64,000 nucleotides of DNA, taken from Streptomyces sp. R33 (GTDB taxonomy: Bacteria > Actinomycetota > Actinomycetes > Streptomycetales > Streptomycetaceae). The position numbers and the translations under genes are program-made. Numbering within the stretch: position 1 is the first letter of the stretch; the number at the start of each line of letters is the position of its first letter. The notes below the pieces were generated by a model. The model saw only the letters and a list, made by a program, of their open reading frames with translations. It did no database searches and was not told where the DNA came from. Positions 35,349-43,746 of the stretch are shown here, one piece after another. Where the stretch lies: contig NZ_CP165727.1 of assembly GCF_041200175.1 (NCBI RefSeq), positions 1,240,001 to 1,304,000 on the forward strand. Direction: 5' to 3'.

Positions 35349-36223
35349 GCGCCGTGACGCAGTCCGTGACAGAGGTGGCCCCCGGCTACCGGGCGAGCCG
35401 TACGCTGCCGCTGCGCGTGGAGGCGCTGCGCCAGTGGCGCAGGCGGCGGACGCTGGTGATGGCCGGGGTGCTGGCCGCGCTCCCCTTCGTCATGATCATC
35501 GCGTTCGCGGTGGGCGGCGGACAGGACGGCGGCCGCGGGGGCGGGGACGGCCGGATCACTCTCATCGACACGGCGACGGCCTCGGGCGCGAACTTCGCGG
35601 CCACCTGTCTGTTCGTGTCGGCCGGGTTCCTGCTGGTGGTACCGGTGGCGCTGTTCTGCGGGGACACGGTGGCTTCGGAGGCGAGCTGGTCCTCGCTGCG
35701 CTACCTGCTGGCCTCGCCGGTGCCGAGGGCCCGGCTGCTGTGGAGCAAGCTGGTGGTGGCGCTGGGCTTCAGCCTGGCGGCGATGGTGCTGCTGCCGCTG
35801 GTGGCGCTGGCGGCGGGCACGGCCGCGTACGGGTGGGGACCTCTGAAGCTGCCCACGGGCGGCTCGTTGCCGGCCGCGGACACCGTGCCGCGCCTCGCCC
35901 TGGTCGTGGCGTTCGTCTTCGTGTCGCAGCTGGTCACGGCCGGGCTGGCGTTCTGGCTGTCGACCCGGACGGACGCGCCGCTGGGTGCGGTGGGCGGGGC
36001 GGTCGGTCTGACGATCGTCGGCAACGTGCTGGACGCGGTGACGGCGCTCGGCTCCTGGCGGGAGTTCCTGCCGGCGCACTGGCAGTTCGCGTGGGCGGAC
36101 GCGCTGCAGCCGCAGCTGGAGTGGGGCGGCATGGTCAAGGGGACGGCGGTGTCGGTGGCGTACGCGGTGGTGCTGTTCGCGCTGGCGTTCCGCGGGTTCG
36201 CCCGCAAGGACATCGTGTCCTGA
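35345..36223 (+). CDS. ABC transporter permease, ABC-2 type
   Basis: A 292-residue membrane protein read from a GTG that overlaps the stop of the hydrolase-ATPase fusion (GTGA). Six hydrophobic segments are visible, first at TLVMAGVLAALPFVMIIAFA, with the typical ABC-2 pattern of a long periplasmic loop after helix 1 and CGDTVASEASWSSLRYLLASPV, which precedes the RARLLWSKL segment. It is the membrane partner of the fusion protein and together they form an export or signalling transporter of unknown substrate. Confidence 0.88.
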   Translation: MSAVTQSVTEVAPGYRASRTLPLRVEALRQWRRRRTLVMAGVLAALPFVMIIAFAVGGGQDGGRGGGDGRITLIDTATASGANFAATCLFVSAGFLLVVPVALFCGDTVASEASWSSLRYLLASPVPRARLLWSKLVVALGFSLAAMVLLPLVALAAGTAAYGWGPLKLPTGGSLPAADTVPRLALVVAFVFVSQLVTAGLAFWLSTRTDAPLGAVGGAVGLTIVGNVLDAVTALGSWREFLPAHWQFAWADALQPQLEWGGMVKGTAVSVAYAVVLFALAFRGFARKDIVS

Positions 36224-36402
36224 CCGCCGCAAGCGCCGGGCGGGCCGTCGGCTTTCGGCCGGCCCCGCCCGGGGTGTGGGCCGTCCGTGCCAATGGGGTG
36301 TGTGCCCGCGTGTGCCTGCCGTCCGGGCGCCCCCGGCGCGCTGAACAATCGCGGTCGTCATGACGTACGGACGCGTCTGCGCGGCACCGAGGGGTACCAC
36401 CC

Positions 36403-37134
36403 ATGCACACGACAGGACTTCCGGCCCGCAGGGCCCTGCTGACCGGAGGCCTCGCGGCCGCCGTCGTCGCGCTCTCGGGATGCTCGTCCCCGAGGCCGCC
36501 CCGGGTGACGACCGCGGCCCCGCCGCCGCGCCCGGCCACCCCTCAGGCCGCGTTCGCGCGCCTGATGGAGGGCAACCAGCGCTGGGTGAGCGGAAACCTC
36601 GAACATCCCGACCGCGATCCCGAGCGGCGCGAGCTGGTCGCCGAGGCGCAGGACCCCTTCGGGGTGGTCCTCTCGTGCATCGACTCCCGGGTGGCACCCG
36701 AGCTGATCTTCGACACCGGGCTCGGCGACCTGTACGTCCTGCGCACGGGCGGACAGGCGGTCGGCCCGGTCGTGACCGGTTCCGTCGAGTACGGGCCCAT
36801 GACGGGCGGCACCCCGCTGGTCGTCGTGCTCGGACACCAGCGCTGCGGCGCGATCGAGGCCGCGTACAAGGCGCTGAAGGGCGGCACCCCGCTGCCCGGC
36901 AATCTGCAGGCCATCGCCAAGGCCATGGTGCCGGCGTACGAGCTGACGGCCGAGAACCCCGGCGCCGACCCCGTCGACACCATGACCCACCACCAGATCA
37001 AGGTGACCGCGGACGATCTGCGGGCCAACGCCGACCTGGGGCCCCTCGTGAAGAAGGGCGCCCTGGCCGTCGTCGGCGCCTACTACTCGCTGGACACCGG
37101 CAAGGTGGAGGTCCTGACGGGTGTGCCCGCCTGA
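36403..37134 (+). CDS. Beta-class carbonic anhydrase, predicted lipoprotein
   Basis: A 243-residue protein. The N-terminus is a lipoprotein signal: basic start, hydrophobic LTGGLAAAVVA and lipobox LSGC, with lipidated Cys near residue 26. The zinc ligands of beta carbonic anhydrase are present: Cys in SCIDSR (with the catalytic Asp and Arg) and His and Cys in LGHQRCGA. It should convert CO2 and bicarbonate. Most beta carbonic anhydrases are cytoplasmic, so an extracytoplasmic, membrane-tethered form is notable. It is separated from the ABC genes by about 180 bases and ends at a convergent hairpin. Confidence 0.92.
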   Translation: MHTTGLPARRALLTGGLAAAVVALSGCSSPRPPRVTTAAPPPRPATPQAAFARLMEGNQRWVSGNLEHPDRDPERRELVAEAQDPFGVVLSCIDSRVAPELIFDTGLGDLYVLRTGGQAVGPVVTGSVEYGPMTGGTPLVVVLGHQRCGAIEAAYKALKGGTPLPGNLQAIAKAMVPAYELTAENPGADPVDTMTHHQIKVTADDLRANADLGPLVKKGALAVVGAYYSLDTGKVEVLTGVPA

Positions 37135-37166
37135 GCCGCCCCGCCGGAGCTGCGCTGCGGCTCAGG
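37130..37166. terminator. Hairpin that includes the stop codons of two convergent genes
   Basis: A perfect 10-bp stem, CCTGAGCCGC (37130-37139) with GCGGCTCAGG (37157-37166). The stop of the carbonic anhydrase gene (37132-37134) lies in the left arm and that of the aldo/keto reductase gene (37162-37164) in the right arm. It likely terminates both. Confidence 0.7.
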
Positions 37167-38103
37167 CCCCCGCGATCGCGTCGATCTCCGCCAGCAGTTC
37201 GGGCTCCAGCGGGCGGTCGGCGACGGCCGCATTGGCCCGTACCTGCTCGGGGGAGGTGGCGCCCGCGATGACGGAGGAGCAGCCGGGCTGGGCGGAGAGC
37301 CAGCCGATGGCCAGTTCGAGGACGCTGCGGCCGTGCTTGTCGGCGACGGCGGCCAGCGCCTCGACCGTGTCGAGCCGCTCCTCGGTGAGGTACGCGTCGC
37401 GCCCCTCCAGGCGGGAGCCGGCCGGGACCGGGGCACCCCGGCGGATCTTGCCGGTCAGCAGGCCGTTGGCGAGCGGGAAGTACGGGAGCACGCCGAGGCC
37501 GTAGTGCACGGCGGCCGGGACCAGCTCCGCCTCCGCGTTCCGCCGGAGCAGCGACCATTCGTTCTGCGCCGACACGAAGGGGGCCGCGCCCGTTTCGCGG
37601 GCGACGTGGGCGGCTTCGGCGAGCTGCCAGCCGCTGAAGTTGGAGTGGCCGATGTAGCGGACCTTGCCCTCGGTGACCAGCTCGGTGAGCGCCGCCAGGG
37701 TTTCGGCGACGGGGGTCGCCGGGTCGGGGCTGTGCAGCTGGTAGAGGTCGATGTGGTCGGTGTCCAGGCGGCGCAGGGACTCCTCGACGGCCCGCCGGAT
37801 GTACGCGCGGCCGCCGCGGGATCCGGCGGCGGGCCCGTACTCCATGTCCATGCCCGCGTAGCCGAACTTGGTGGCCAGGACGACCTGGTCACGGCGGCCC
37901 TTGATGGCCTGCCCGAGGTGGCGCTCGGAGCCGCCGCGGCCGCCGTAGATGTCGGCGGTGTCGAGGAGGGTGATCCCCGCGTCGAGGGCTGCGTCGACGA
38001 CGGCGCGGGTCGCCCGGGCGTCGAGGCGGCCGCCGAAGTTGTTGCAGCCGAGTCCGACGGCGGATACCTGCAGACCTGAACTGCCCAGCGGGATGTAGCG
38101 CAT
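37162..38103 (-). CDS. Aldo/keto reductase
   Basis: A 313-residue NADPH-dependent oxidoreductase, read from the ATG of MRYIPLGSSGLQVSAVG, which has GGAGGAA upstream; an earlier in-frame ATG lacks this. The catalytic tetrad is visible: Asp in LLDTADIYGG, Tyr in the same segment, Lys in VLATKFGY and His in YQLHSPD. C-terminal GATSPEQV matches the NADPH-binding motif of the group. It lies 90 bases downstream of galK on the same strand and may belong to that operon; substrate unknown. Confidence 0.92.
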   Translation of the reverse strand: MRYIPLGSSGLQVSAVGLGCNNFGGRLDARATRAVVDAALDAGITLLDTADIYGGRGGSERHLGQAIKGRRDQVVLATKFGYAGMDMEYGPAAGSRGGRAYIRRAVEESLRRLDTDHIDLYQLHSPDPATPVAETLAALTELVTEGKVRYIGHSNFSGWQLAEAAHVARETGAAPFVSAQNEWSLLRRNAEAELVPAAVHYGLGVLPYFPLANGLLTGKIRRGAPVPAGSRLEGRDAYLTEERLDTVEALAAVADKHGRSVLELAIGWLSAQPGCSSVIAGATSPEQVRANAAVADRPLEPELLAEIDAIAGA

Positions 38104-38193
38104 GCGTTTCGTTCCTCCGCACTCGTCCGGCACATGATCGACCAAGTGACGAGTCTAGGCACGCCGGTTCGACGGAAGCTGCTCTTCCTCTCC

Positions 38194-39351
38194 TCAGACC
38201 GTCCGGCCCGCCCCTGCGGAGGGTTCCGCCGCCGTGATGCGCGGCGGTTTGTGGCCCGCTCGTACGAAGGCCTCCGTGACGGCCTCGGCCACCAGCGGCT
38301 CGGCCTCCGCGTCGATCAGGGCCAGGGCCGAACCGCCGAACCCGCCGCCGGTCATCCGGGCCCCGTACGCGCCCGCCGCGTTGGCGGTGGCGACCGCCAG
38401 GTCGAGCTCGGCGCAGGACACCTCGTAGTCGTCCCGCAGCGAGGCGTGGCCCTCGGTCAGCAGCGGGCCCGCCTCCCGCAGCCGTCCGGCGCGCAGCAGT
38501 TCCTCCACCCGTACGACCCGTTCGTTCTCGGTGACGACGTGCCGGACCCGTTGGCGCCGGACCGGGTCGTCGAGGCGGGCCAGGGCCCGGTCGAGCTCCT
38601 CGTACGGGAGGTCGCGCAGGGCGGGCAGCCCGAGCTCGGCGGCCGCCCCGTGGCAGGAGGCGAGGCGTTCGGCGTAGGCCCCGTCGGCCAGGTCGTGCTT
38701 GACCCGGGTGTCGATGACCAGGAGGCGCAGGCCCGCCGCCGCGCAGTCGAAGGGGATGTGCCGCTGTTCGAGGGTGCGGGTGTCCAGGTGCAGGGCGTGG
38801 CCTTCGGTGGCGCAGGCCGAGGCCGTCTGGTCCATCACCCCGCAGGGCACGCCGACGTACGCGTTCTCGGCGCGGCGGGCGAGCGCGGCCAGTTCGGTCC
38901 GGGTGAGCGGGATCCCGTACAGGTCGGTGAGCGCGAGGGCGGTGGCCACCTCCAGGGCGGCGGAGGAGGACAGTCCGGCTCCGGTGGGCACGTCGGAGCG
39001 GATGTACAGATCGGCGCCGCCGACCGGAAGGCCGGCGTCCAGCAGGGCCCACAGCACGCCGGCCGGGTACGCGGCCCATCCTGCGGCGCCGGTGGGCGGG
39101 CGGGCCGGGTCGAGGTGGGCGGGGCGGACGGTGACCACGCCGGAGGGGACGTCGGCGGAGTGGAGGCGGAGGATCCCGTCGGCGCGCCGGGCGGCGGCGA
39201 CCTCCGTGCGCTGCGGGAGCGCGAAGGGCAGGGCGAAGCCGTCGTTGTAGTCGGTGTGTTCGCCGATCAGGTTGACCCGGCCCGGAGCCGCCCAGACTCC
39301 CTCGGGCTCGGACCCGTACAGCCGGCGGAACCCGTCCGCTGCCTGGTTCAT
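38194..39351 (-). CDS. galK: Galactokinase
   Basis: A 385-residue GHMP kinase. The galactokinase signature GRVNLIGEHTDYNDG is near the N-terminus, the ATP-binding loop PTGAGLSSSAALEVA in the middle, and the third GHMP motif MTGGGFGGSALAL near the C-terminus. It converts galactose to galactose 1-phosphate, the substrate of the galT product. The start overlaps the galT stop by 4 bases (ATGA). No galE is in the window. Confidence 0.97.
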   Translation of the reverse strand: MNQAADGFRRLYGSEPEGVWAAPGRVNLIGEHTDYNDGFALPFALPQRTEVAAARRADGILRLHSADVPSGVVTVRPAHLDPARPPTGAAGWAAYPAGVLWALLDAGLPVGGADLYIRSDVPTGAGLSSSAALEVATALALTDLYGIPLTRTELAALARRAENAYVGVPCGVMDQTASACATEGHALHLDTRTLEQRHIPFDCAAAGLRLLVIDTRVKHDLADGAYAERLASCHGAAAELGLPALRDLPYEELDRALARLDDPVRRQRVRHVVTENERVVRVEELLRAGRLREAGPLLTEGHASLRDDYEVSCAELDLAVATANAAGAYGARMTGGGFGGSALALIDAEAEPLVAEAVTEAFVRAGHKPPRITAAEPSAGAGRTV

Positions 39352-40388
39352 CGGCTCGCCACCTCCCGCAGCCGCGCGGCCGCGTCCTCGGGGCGGACGT
39401 CGTTCATGTAGGCCTCCATGCCGGATTCGGTTCCCGCCAGGTACTTGAGCTTGTCAGCGGTGCGGCGGACCGTGAAGAGCTCCAGGTGGAGCGCGAAGTC
39501 GGCCCGGCCCTCGCCGGAGACCGGCGCCTGGTGCCAGGCGGAGATGTACGGGGTGGGCCCCGGCGTCCCGAACAGCCGCTCGAAGCGTCGCAGCAGCTCC
39601 AGGTAGAGGCGGGGGAACTCGGCGCGGGCCGCGTCGTCCAGGGTGGTCAGGTCGGCGGTGCGGCGGTGCGGATAGAGGTGGACCTCGTACGGCCAGCGCG
39701 CGGCGTAGGGCACGAAGGCGGTCCAGTGCTCCCCTTCGAGGACGACCCTGGTGCCCTCGGCGCGTTCGGCGGCGAGCACCTCCTCGAAGAGGTTGCCGCC
39801 GGTGCGGGCGCGGTGGGCGGAGACGGTGGCGAGCATGCGGGTGGTGCGCGGGGTGATGAAGGGGAAGGCGTAGATCTGGCCGTGCGGGTGCGCGAGGGTC
39901 ACGCCGATCTCGGTGCCGCGGTTCTCGAAGCAGTAGACCTGCCGGACCCCGTGGTGGGCGGAGAGTTCGGCGGTGCGGTCGGTCCAGGCGGCCAGGACGA
40001 GCGCGGCGCGTCCCTCGTCGAGCTCGGCGAAGGAGGTCAGGTGGTCGGGGGTGAAGCAGATGACCTCGCAGCGGCCGGTGTCGCCGGCGAGGGAGGGGAA
40101 ACGGTTCTCGAAGACGACCACGTCGTAGTCGGGTGCCGGGATCTCGCTCGCGCGCCCCTCGGTGGAGGGGCACAGCGGGCAGGCGTCGGCGGGCGGGTGG
40201 TAGGTGCGCCCCTGGCGGTGGGAGGCGATGACGACGGCGTCGCCCAGCAGCGGGTCGCGGCGCACCTCGGGGGAGGTGGCGGACGCGTCGAGGGTGCGGG
40301 TGTCGGGGACGGCGCGGGCTGCGGCGTCGTCGGCGTCGTAGTAGAGGATCTCGCGGCCGTCGGCCAGGCGGGTGCTCGTTCGCTTCAC
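39348..40388 (-). CDS. galT: Galactose-1-phosphate uridylyltransferase
   Basis: A 346-residue enzyme of the HIT superfamily. The nucleophile His is in LAHPHGQIYAFPF (H-P-H-G-Q). CPLCPSTEG carries the zinc-binding Cys pair and TFSWHQAPV-like SAWHQAPV follows near the C-terminus. I start at the GTG giving VKRTSTRLADGRE; an ATG 13 codons upstream is possible. It transfers UMP from UDP-glucose to galactose 1-phosphate in the Leloir pathway. It follows the GH35 gene by about 84 bases on the same strand, so GH35-galT-galK is a likely operon. Confidence 0.96.
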   Translation of the reverse strand: MKRTSTRLADGREILYYDADDAAARAVPDTRTLDASATSPEVRRDPLLGDAVVIASHRQGRTYHPPADACPLCPSTEGRASEIPAPDYDVVVFENRFPSLAGDTGRCEVICFTPDHLTSFAELDEGRAALVLAAWTDRTAELSAHHGVRQVYCFENRGTEIGVTLAHPHGQIYAFPFITPRTTRMLATVSAHRARTGGNLFEEVLAAERAEGTRVVLEGEHWTAFVPYAARWPYEVHLYPHRRTADLTTLDDAARAEFPRLYLELLRRFERLFGTPGPTPYISAWHQAPVSGEGRADFALHLELFTVRRTADKLKYLAGTESGMEAYMNDVRPEDAAARLREVASR

Positions 40389-40472
40389 GGGGAGAGCTTC
40401 TCTCAAGGGATGGTCACCGCAGTGCACTGGGGTGCCGGCGGCTCGCGGGGTTGGCCGGGGGCGCGGCGGGGT

Positions 40473-42287
40473 TCATTCGAGCGTGACGACGGTGGGGCGG
40501 CCCAGGTCGGGGCGGTCGCGCAGCGGCAGGTCGGCGCCGGGATGCTCCAGCTCGAGGACGACGATCTCGTTCCGGCCGGTCCGCCACAGGGGCGCGGGCG
40601 CGTAGAGGGTGCGCTGGGGGCCGCGCGGGGTGTCGTAGTGGCCGAGGAGGAAGCCGTTCAGCCAGACGAGGCCGGTGCCCCAGCCGGAGACGTCGACGAA
40701 TCCGTCGGCGGGCGCGTCCGGGAGGGCGTGGGTGAAGCGGTGGAAGGCCGGGCGGCCTGCGCCGGGTGTGCCGGGTGCCTCGGGTGCGTCGGGTGTGTGG
40801 CGTGACCAGCGCAGGCCGGTCGGGTCGGTCAGCGGGAGCGGCCGGATCTCCCACTCGAACAGCAGCTGGTGGCCGTGGCGGACGCCGCGCCAGATGCCCT
40901 TGCGGTCGTCGAGGAGCGGGCCGTAGTTGACCCGGCCCTGGGCGCGGACGAGGACGTCGAGGACGACCCCCGCCTCGCCGACGGACAGGTCGAGCCCCTC
41001 GTCGGGCCGGTTGCGGTCGAGGATGCCGAGGGGCTCCCCGTCGGCGAACAGGTACGCGCGGTCGCCGAGGCCGTCGATCCGGACGGGCATGGCGGGGCGC
41101 GGGCCGGTGACCGTGGTGCGGTAGTGGATCATGCCGTGGGCCTGGCCGAGCTTCTCCATGGACTCGGGCGCGGGTCGCAGCGCGGGCTCCCCGCCGAGCA
41201 GGTCGAGGTGGTCCAGGAGCGGTGCGGTGCCGGCCGGGACGGCGAGGGCGGGGGTGATACGGGGCGGCGGCTGCGGCAGCGGCCCGTCTGGCAGCGGTAC
41301 GTACTTGCCGATGACCTCGCGGAACGCGTGGAACTTGGGGGTGAGTTCGCCGGCTTCGCCGATGGGGGCGTCGTAGTCGTAGCTGGTGACGGTGGGCTGG
41401 TAGCCGGGGTCGCCGGGGCGGGACCCGGTGTGGTTGGCGCCCGCCCAGAAGCCGAAGTTGGTGCCGCCGTGGGCCATGTAGAGGTTGACGGAGGCGCCGG
41501 TGGCGAGGAGTTCGTCGAGGGACTGCGCCGCGTCCTCGACGGCGCGGACGTGGTGGCCCTCGCCCCAGTGGTCGAACCAGCCGATCCAGAACTCCATGGC
41601 GGTGAGCGGGCCGGTCCTCTGGTAGCGGCGCAGGTGGGCGAGGCGTTCGGCGGGCCGGGCGCCGAAGGTGGCGGTGGCGAGCCGGCCGGGGACCGTGCCG
41701 CCCTGGAGCATGGCGTCCTCGGGCCCGTCGGCGGTGAACAAGAGGCAGTCCACGCCGCGTTCGACCAGGGCCTGTTCCACATGGGCGCGGTAGCGGGTGT
41801 CGTTGCCGTACGAGCCGTACTCGTTCTCGATCTGTACGGCGACGACCGGACCGCCGCGGCTCGCGAGCAGCGGCAGCAGCTCGGGGACGACCAGGTCGAA
41901 CCAGCCGTCCACCTCGGCCTCGAAGCGCGGGTCGGAGCAGCGCAGGTGGAGGCCGTCGACGGCGAGGAGCCGGGCGGGCAGGCCGCCGAAGTCCCATTCG
42001 GCGCAGATGTACGGGCCGGGGCGGACGACGGCGTCGAGGCCGAGGTCCTGGGCGGTGCGCAGGAAGCGGCCGAGGTCGCGCGGGCCGGTGAAGTCGGCCT
42101 TGCCGGGGGCGGTCTCGTGGAAGTTCCAGGGGACGTACGTGTCCACGGTGTTGGCACCCAGGGCGCGCAGCCGCCGCAGCCGGTCCTCCCACAGGTCCGG
42201 ATGGACCCGGAAGTAGTGCAGGGCTCCCGAGACGATGCGGTGGGGGCGGCCTGCGCGCCGGAATCCGTCCTGGTCGTACGTGAGCAT
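40473..42287 (-). CDS. Glycoside hydrolase family 35 beta-galactosidase
   Basis: A 604-residue TIM-barrel enzyme starting MLTYDQDGFRRAGRPHRIVS with GGGAG upstream. Family 35 signatures: SGALHYFRVHPDLWEDRL, PGPYICAEWDFGGLPARLL, the acid/base Glu in VAVQIENEYGSYG and the nucleophile Glu in LTAMEFWIGWFDHWG. C-terminal beta domains follow from residue about 400. No signal peptide, so it is cytoplasmic and acts on a transported galactoside, releasing galactose for galT and galK. The promoter TTGACG-18-TATATT lies at 42339-42368. Confidence 0.95.
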   Translation of the reverse strand: MLTYDQDGFRRAGRPHRIVSGALHYFRVHPDLWEDRLRRLRALGANTVDTYVPWNFHETAPGKADFTGPRDLGRFLRTAQDLGLDAVVRPGPYICAEWDFGGLPARLLAVDGLHLRCSDPRFEAEVDGWFDLVVPELLPLLASRGGPVVAVQIENEYGSYGNDTRYRAHVEQALVERGVDCLLFTADGPEDAMLQGGTVPGRLATATFGARPAERLAHLRRYQRTGPLTAMEFWIGWFDHWGEGHHVRAVEDAAQSLDELLATGASVNLYMAHGGTNFGFWAGANHTGSRPGDPGYQPTVTSYDYDAPIGEAGELTPKFHAFREVIGKYVPLPDGPLPQPPPRITPALAVPAGTAPLLDHLDLLGGEPALRPAPESMEKLGQAHGMIHYRTTVTGPRPAMPVRIDGLGDRAYLFADGEPLGILDRNRPDEGLDLSVGEAGVVLDVLVRAQGRVNYGPLLDDRKGIWRGVRHGHQLLFEWEIRPLPLTDPTGLRWSRHTPDAPEAPGTPGAGRPAFHRFTHALPDAPADGFVDVSGWGTGLVWLNGFLLGHYDTPRGPQRTLYAPAPLWRTGRNEIVVLELEHPGADLPLRDRPDLGRPTVVTLE

Positions 42288-42338
42288 GCGCTGACTCCCG
42301 AGAGAGGTCGTGATGCCGTGAGGTGCCGGACGCCGCCG

Positions 42339-42418
42339 AATATATGAACGCACCCTCCGCGCCGTCAATGACCGGTTGATCGGAAACGATCGAATCGATC
42401 GGTTCGGTTCTCTATGAT
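42339..42418. promoter_or_regulatory. Divergent promoters and operator of GH35-gal operon and its regulator
   Basis: For the minus-strand GH35 gene: TTGACG (-35, 42363-42368) and TATATT (-10, 42339-42344) with an 18-bp spacer. An 18-base box CGATCGAATCGATCGGTT lies at 42387-42404, centred about 63 bases upstream of the inferred start. For the plus-strand regulator gene, TATGAT (42413-42418) is a good -10 box and the operator covers its -35 region, which suggests autoregulation. The same box recurs before the sugar-binding protein gene. Confidence 0.75.
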
Positions 42419-42476
42419 GGCCTGGACACGGCGCGGACAGTGATGCCGCCGAAAAACCGCAGGGGGTACGGCAACC

Positions 42477-43610
42477 TTGAGACCACATGTGGACCAGCGC
42501 CAGGCGCAGGTGCTCGCGCTCGTCCGGGCGCGGGGCAGCGTGCGCGTGGCGGACCTGGCGCAGGAGCTGGGCGTCTCGCCGGTCACCCTGCGGCGCGACA
42601 TCGAGGCGATGGCGGCCCGGGGCGAGATCCACCGGATGCACGGGGTGATCAGCCGGGTGGAGACCGGGCGGGCGGGCGCTCCGGCAGCCCGGGCGTCGGC
42701 GCCACCGGCGTCGGCGGGTGCCTCGGCGGGCGCCTCGGCCGGCGAGGGGCTGGTGATCGGGATGGTGGTGCCGACCACGGAGTACTACTACGCGGAGGTC
42801 GTGCGCGGAGCCCGCGAGGTGGTCGAGGCGCGGGGCGCGCGGCTGACCGTGGGCCTGACCCGGTACCTGCCGGGCGAGGACCGGACGCAGGCCGACCGTC
42901 TGCTGTCCACCGGGGCGGACGGGCTGCTGCTCACCCCGAACTGGGTCGCCGGTTCGCCCGGCCCCGGGGAGGGGGCGTGGACGGCGGAGCTGCCGGTTCC
43001 GACGGTGCTGGTGGAGCGGTGGGCCCCGCCGGGGCATCCGGCCGCGGCCCTGGACCGGGTGGCCTCCGACCATGCGCACGGCGCTGCGGCGGCCGTGCAG
43101 CACCTGGTGGAACGGGGCCACCGGCGGATCGCGCTGGCCAGCCGTGCGACGCCGACGACGCCGCGGCTGCGGGCCGGGTACGAGGCGGCGGTGGCCGCCC
43201 TCGGACTGGAGCCGGCGCCGCCGTGGCCGCAGGCCGGGCCTGGCCCGCTCTCGGACGCCGACCTGTTCGCGCGGACGCTGGACTACCTGTGCGAGGCGGT
43301 GACGGCGGGCGGGGTGACCGCCGCCCTGATCCACAGCGACACCGACGCGATCATGCTGATCCCGAGACTCCAGGCGCGCGGCGTACGGGTGCCGGAGGAC
43401 CTCGCGGTGATCACGTACGACGACGAGGTGGCGGGGCTGGCCGACGTACCGCTCTCGGCGGTGGCACCGGCCAAGCACGAGGTGGGGGCGCGGGCGGCGG
43501 GACTGCTGCTGGACCGCGTGACGGCGGCCGGCGAGGGACGGGACACGGAGCAGCAGGCGGGGGCGCGGCAGCACCTGGACCTGCTCCCCCGCCTGACGAT
43601 CCGCTCGTAA
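42477..43610 (+). CDS. Chimeric regulator: DeoR-type DNA-binding domain with LacI-type sugar-binding domain
   Basis: A 377-residue regulator from a TTG start with GCAGGGGG upstream. Residues 1-60 read VDQRQAQVLALVRARGSVRV, then LAQELGVSPVTLRRDIEAMA and HRMHGVIS: this is the DeoR winged helix, not the LacI HTH. After an Ala/Pro/Ser linker (residues 65-90), the rest is a LacI/periplasmic-binding fold: IGMVVPTTEYYYAEVVRGAR, HLVERGHRRIALAS and LAVITYDDEVAGLADVPL. The sensor probably binds galactose or a galactoside. Target boxes precede the GH35-gal operon, this gene and the sugar ABC operon. Confidence 0.88.
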   Translation: MRPHVDQRQAQVLALVRARGSVRVADLAQELGVSPVTLRRDIEAMAARGEIHRMHGVISRVETGRAGAPAARASAPPASAGASAGASAGEGLVIGMVVPTTEYYYAEVVRGAREVVEARGARLTVGLTRYLPGEDRTQADRLLSTGADGLLLTPNWVAGSPGPGEGAWTAELPVPTVLVERWAPPGHPAAALDRVASDHAHGAAAAVQHLVERGHRRIALASRATPTTPRLRAGYEAAVAALGLEPAPPWPQAGPGPLSDADLFARTLDYLCEAVTAGGVTAALIHSDTDAIMLIPRLQARGVRVPEDLAVITYDDEVAGLADVPLSAVAPAKHEVGARAAGLLLDRVTAAGEGRDTEQQAGARQHLDLLPRLTIRS

Positions 43611-43630
43611 GGAACAGGAAAGGACTCCCG

Positions 43631-43693
43631 GACCGATCATTTCGATCGAGTTGCGCATTCGCTCTTGACGGTGTGCGTGTTCGCACAAAAGAT
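43631..43693 (+). promoter_or_regulatory. Promoter and operator of the sugar ABC operon
   Basis: The box GACCGATCATTTCGATCG (43631-43648) matches 15 of 18 bases of the box at 42387-42404 in the same orientation relative to its promoter. A -35 TTGACG follows at 43665-43670, and -10-like AAAGAT at 43688-43693. A second palindrome, TGTGCG-TGTT-CGCACA (43672-43687), fills the spacer and could be a separate repressor site. Confidence 0.65.
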
Positions 43694-43746
43694 GGGCCGC
43701 GTTCTCCCATCCGCCGCCGTCTGCGGTCGTCCGTAGGAGTCACTCC

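Noticed and set aside
42288..43688. Upstream extension of the GH35 frame.
   Set aside because: Antisense to the regulator gene; the ATG at 42287 has a ribosome site, promoter and the family's normal N-terminus.
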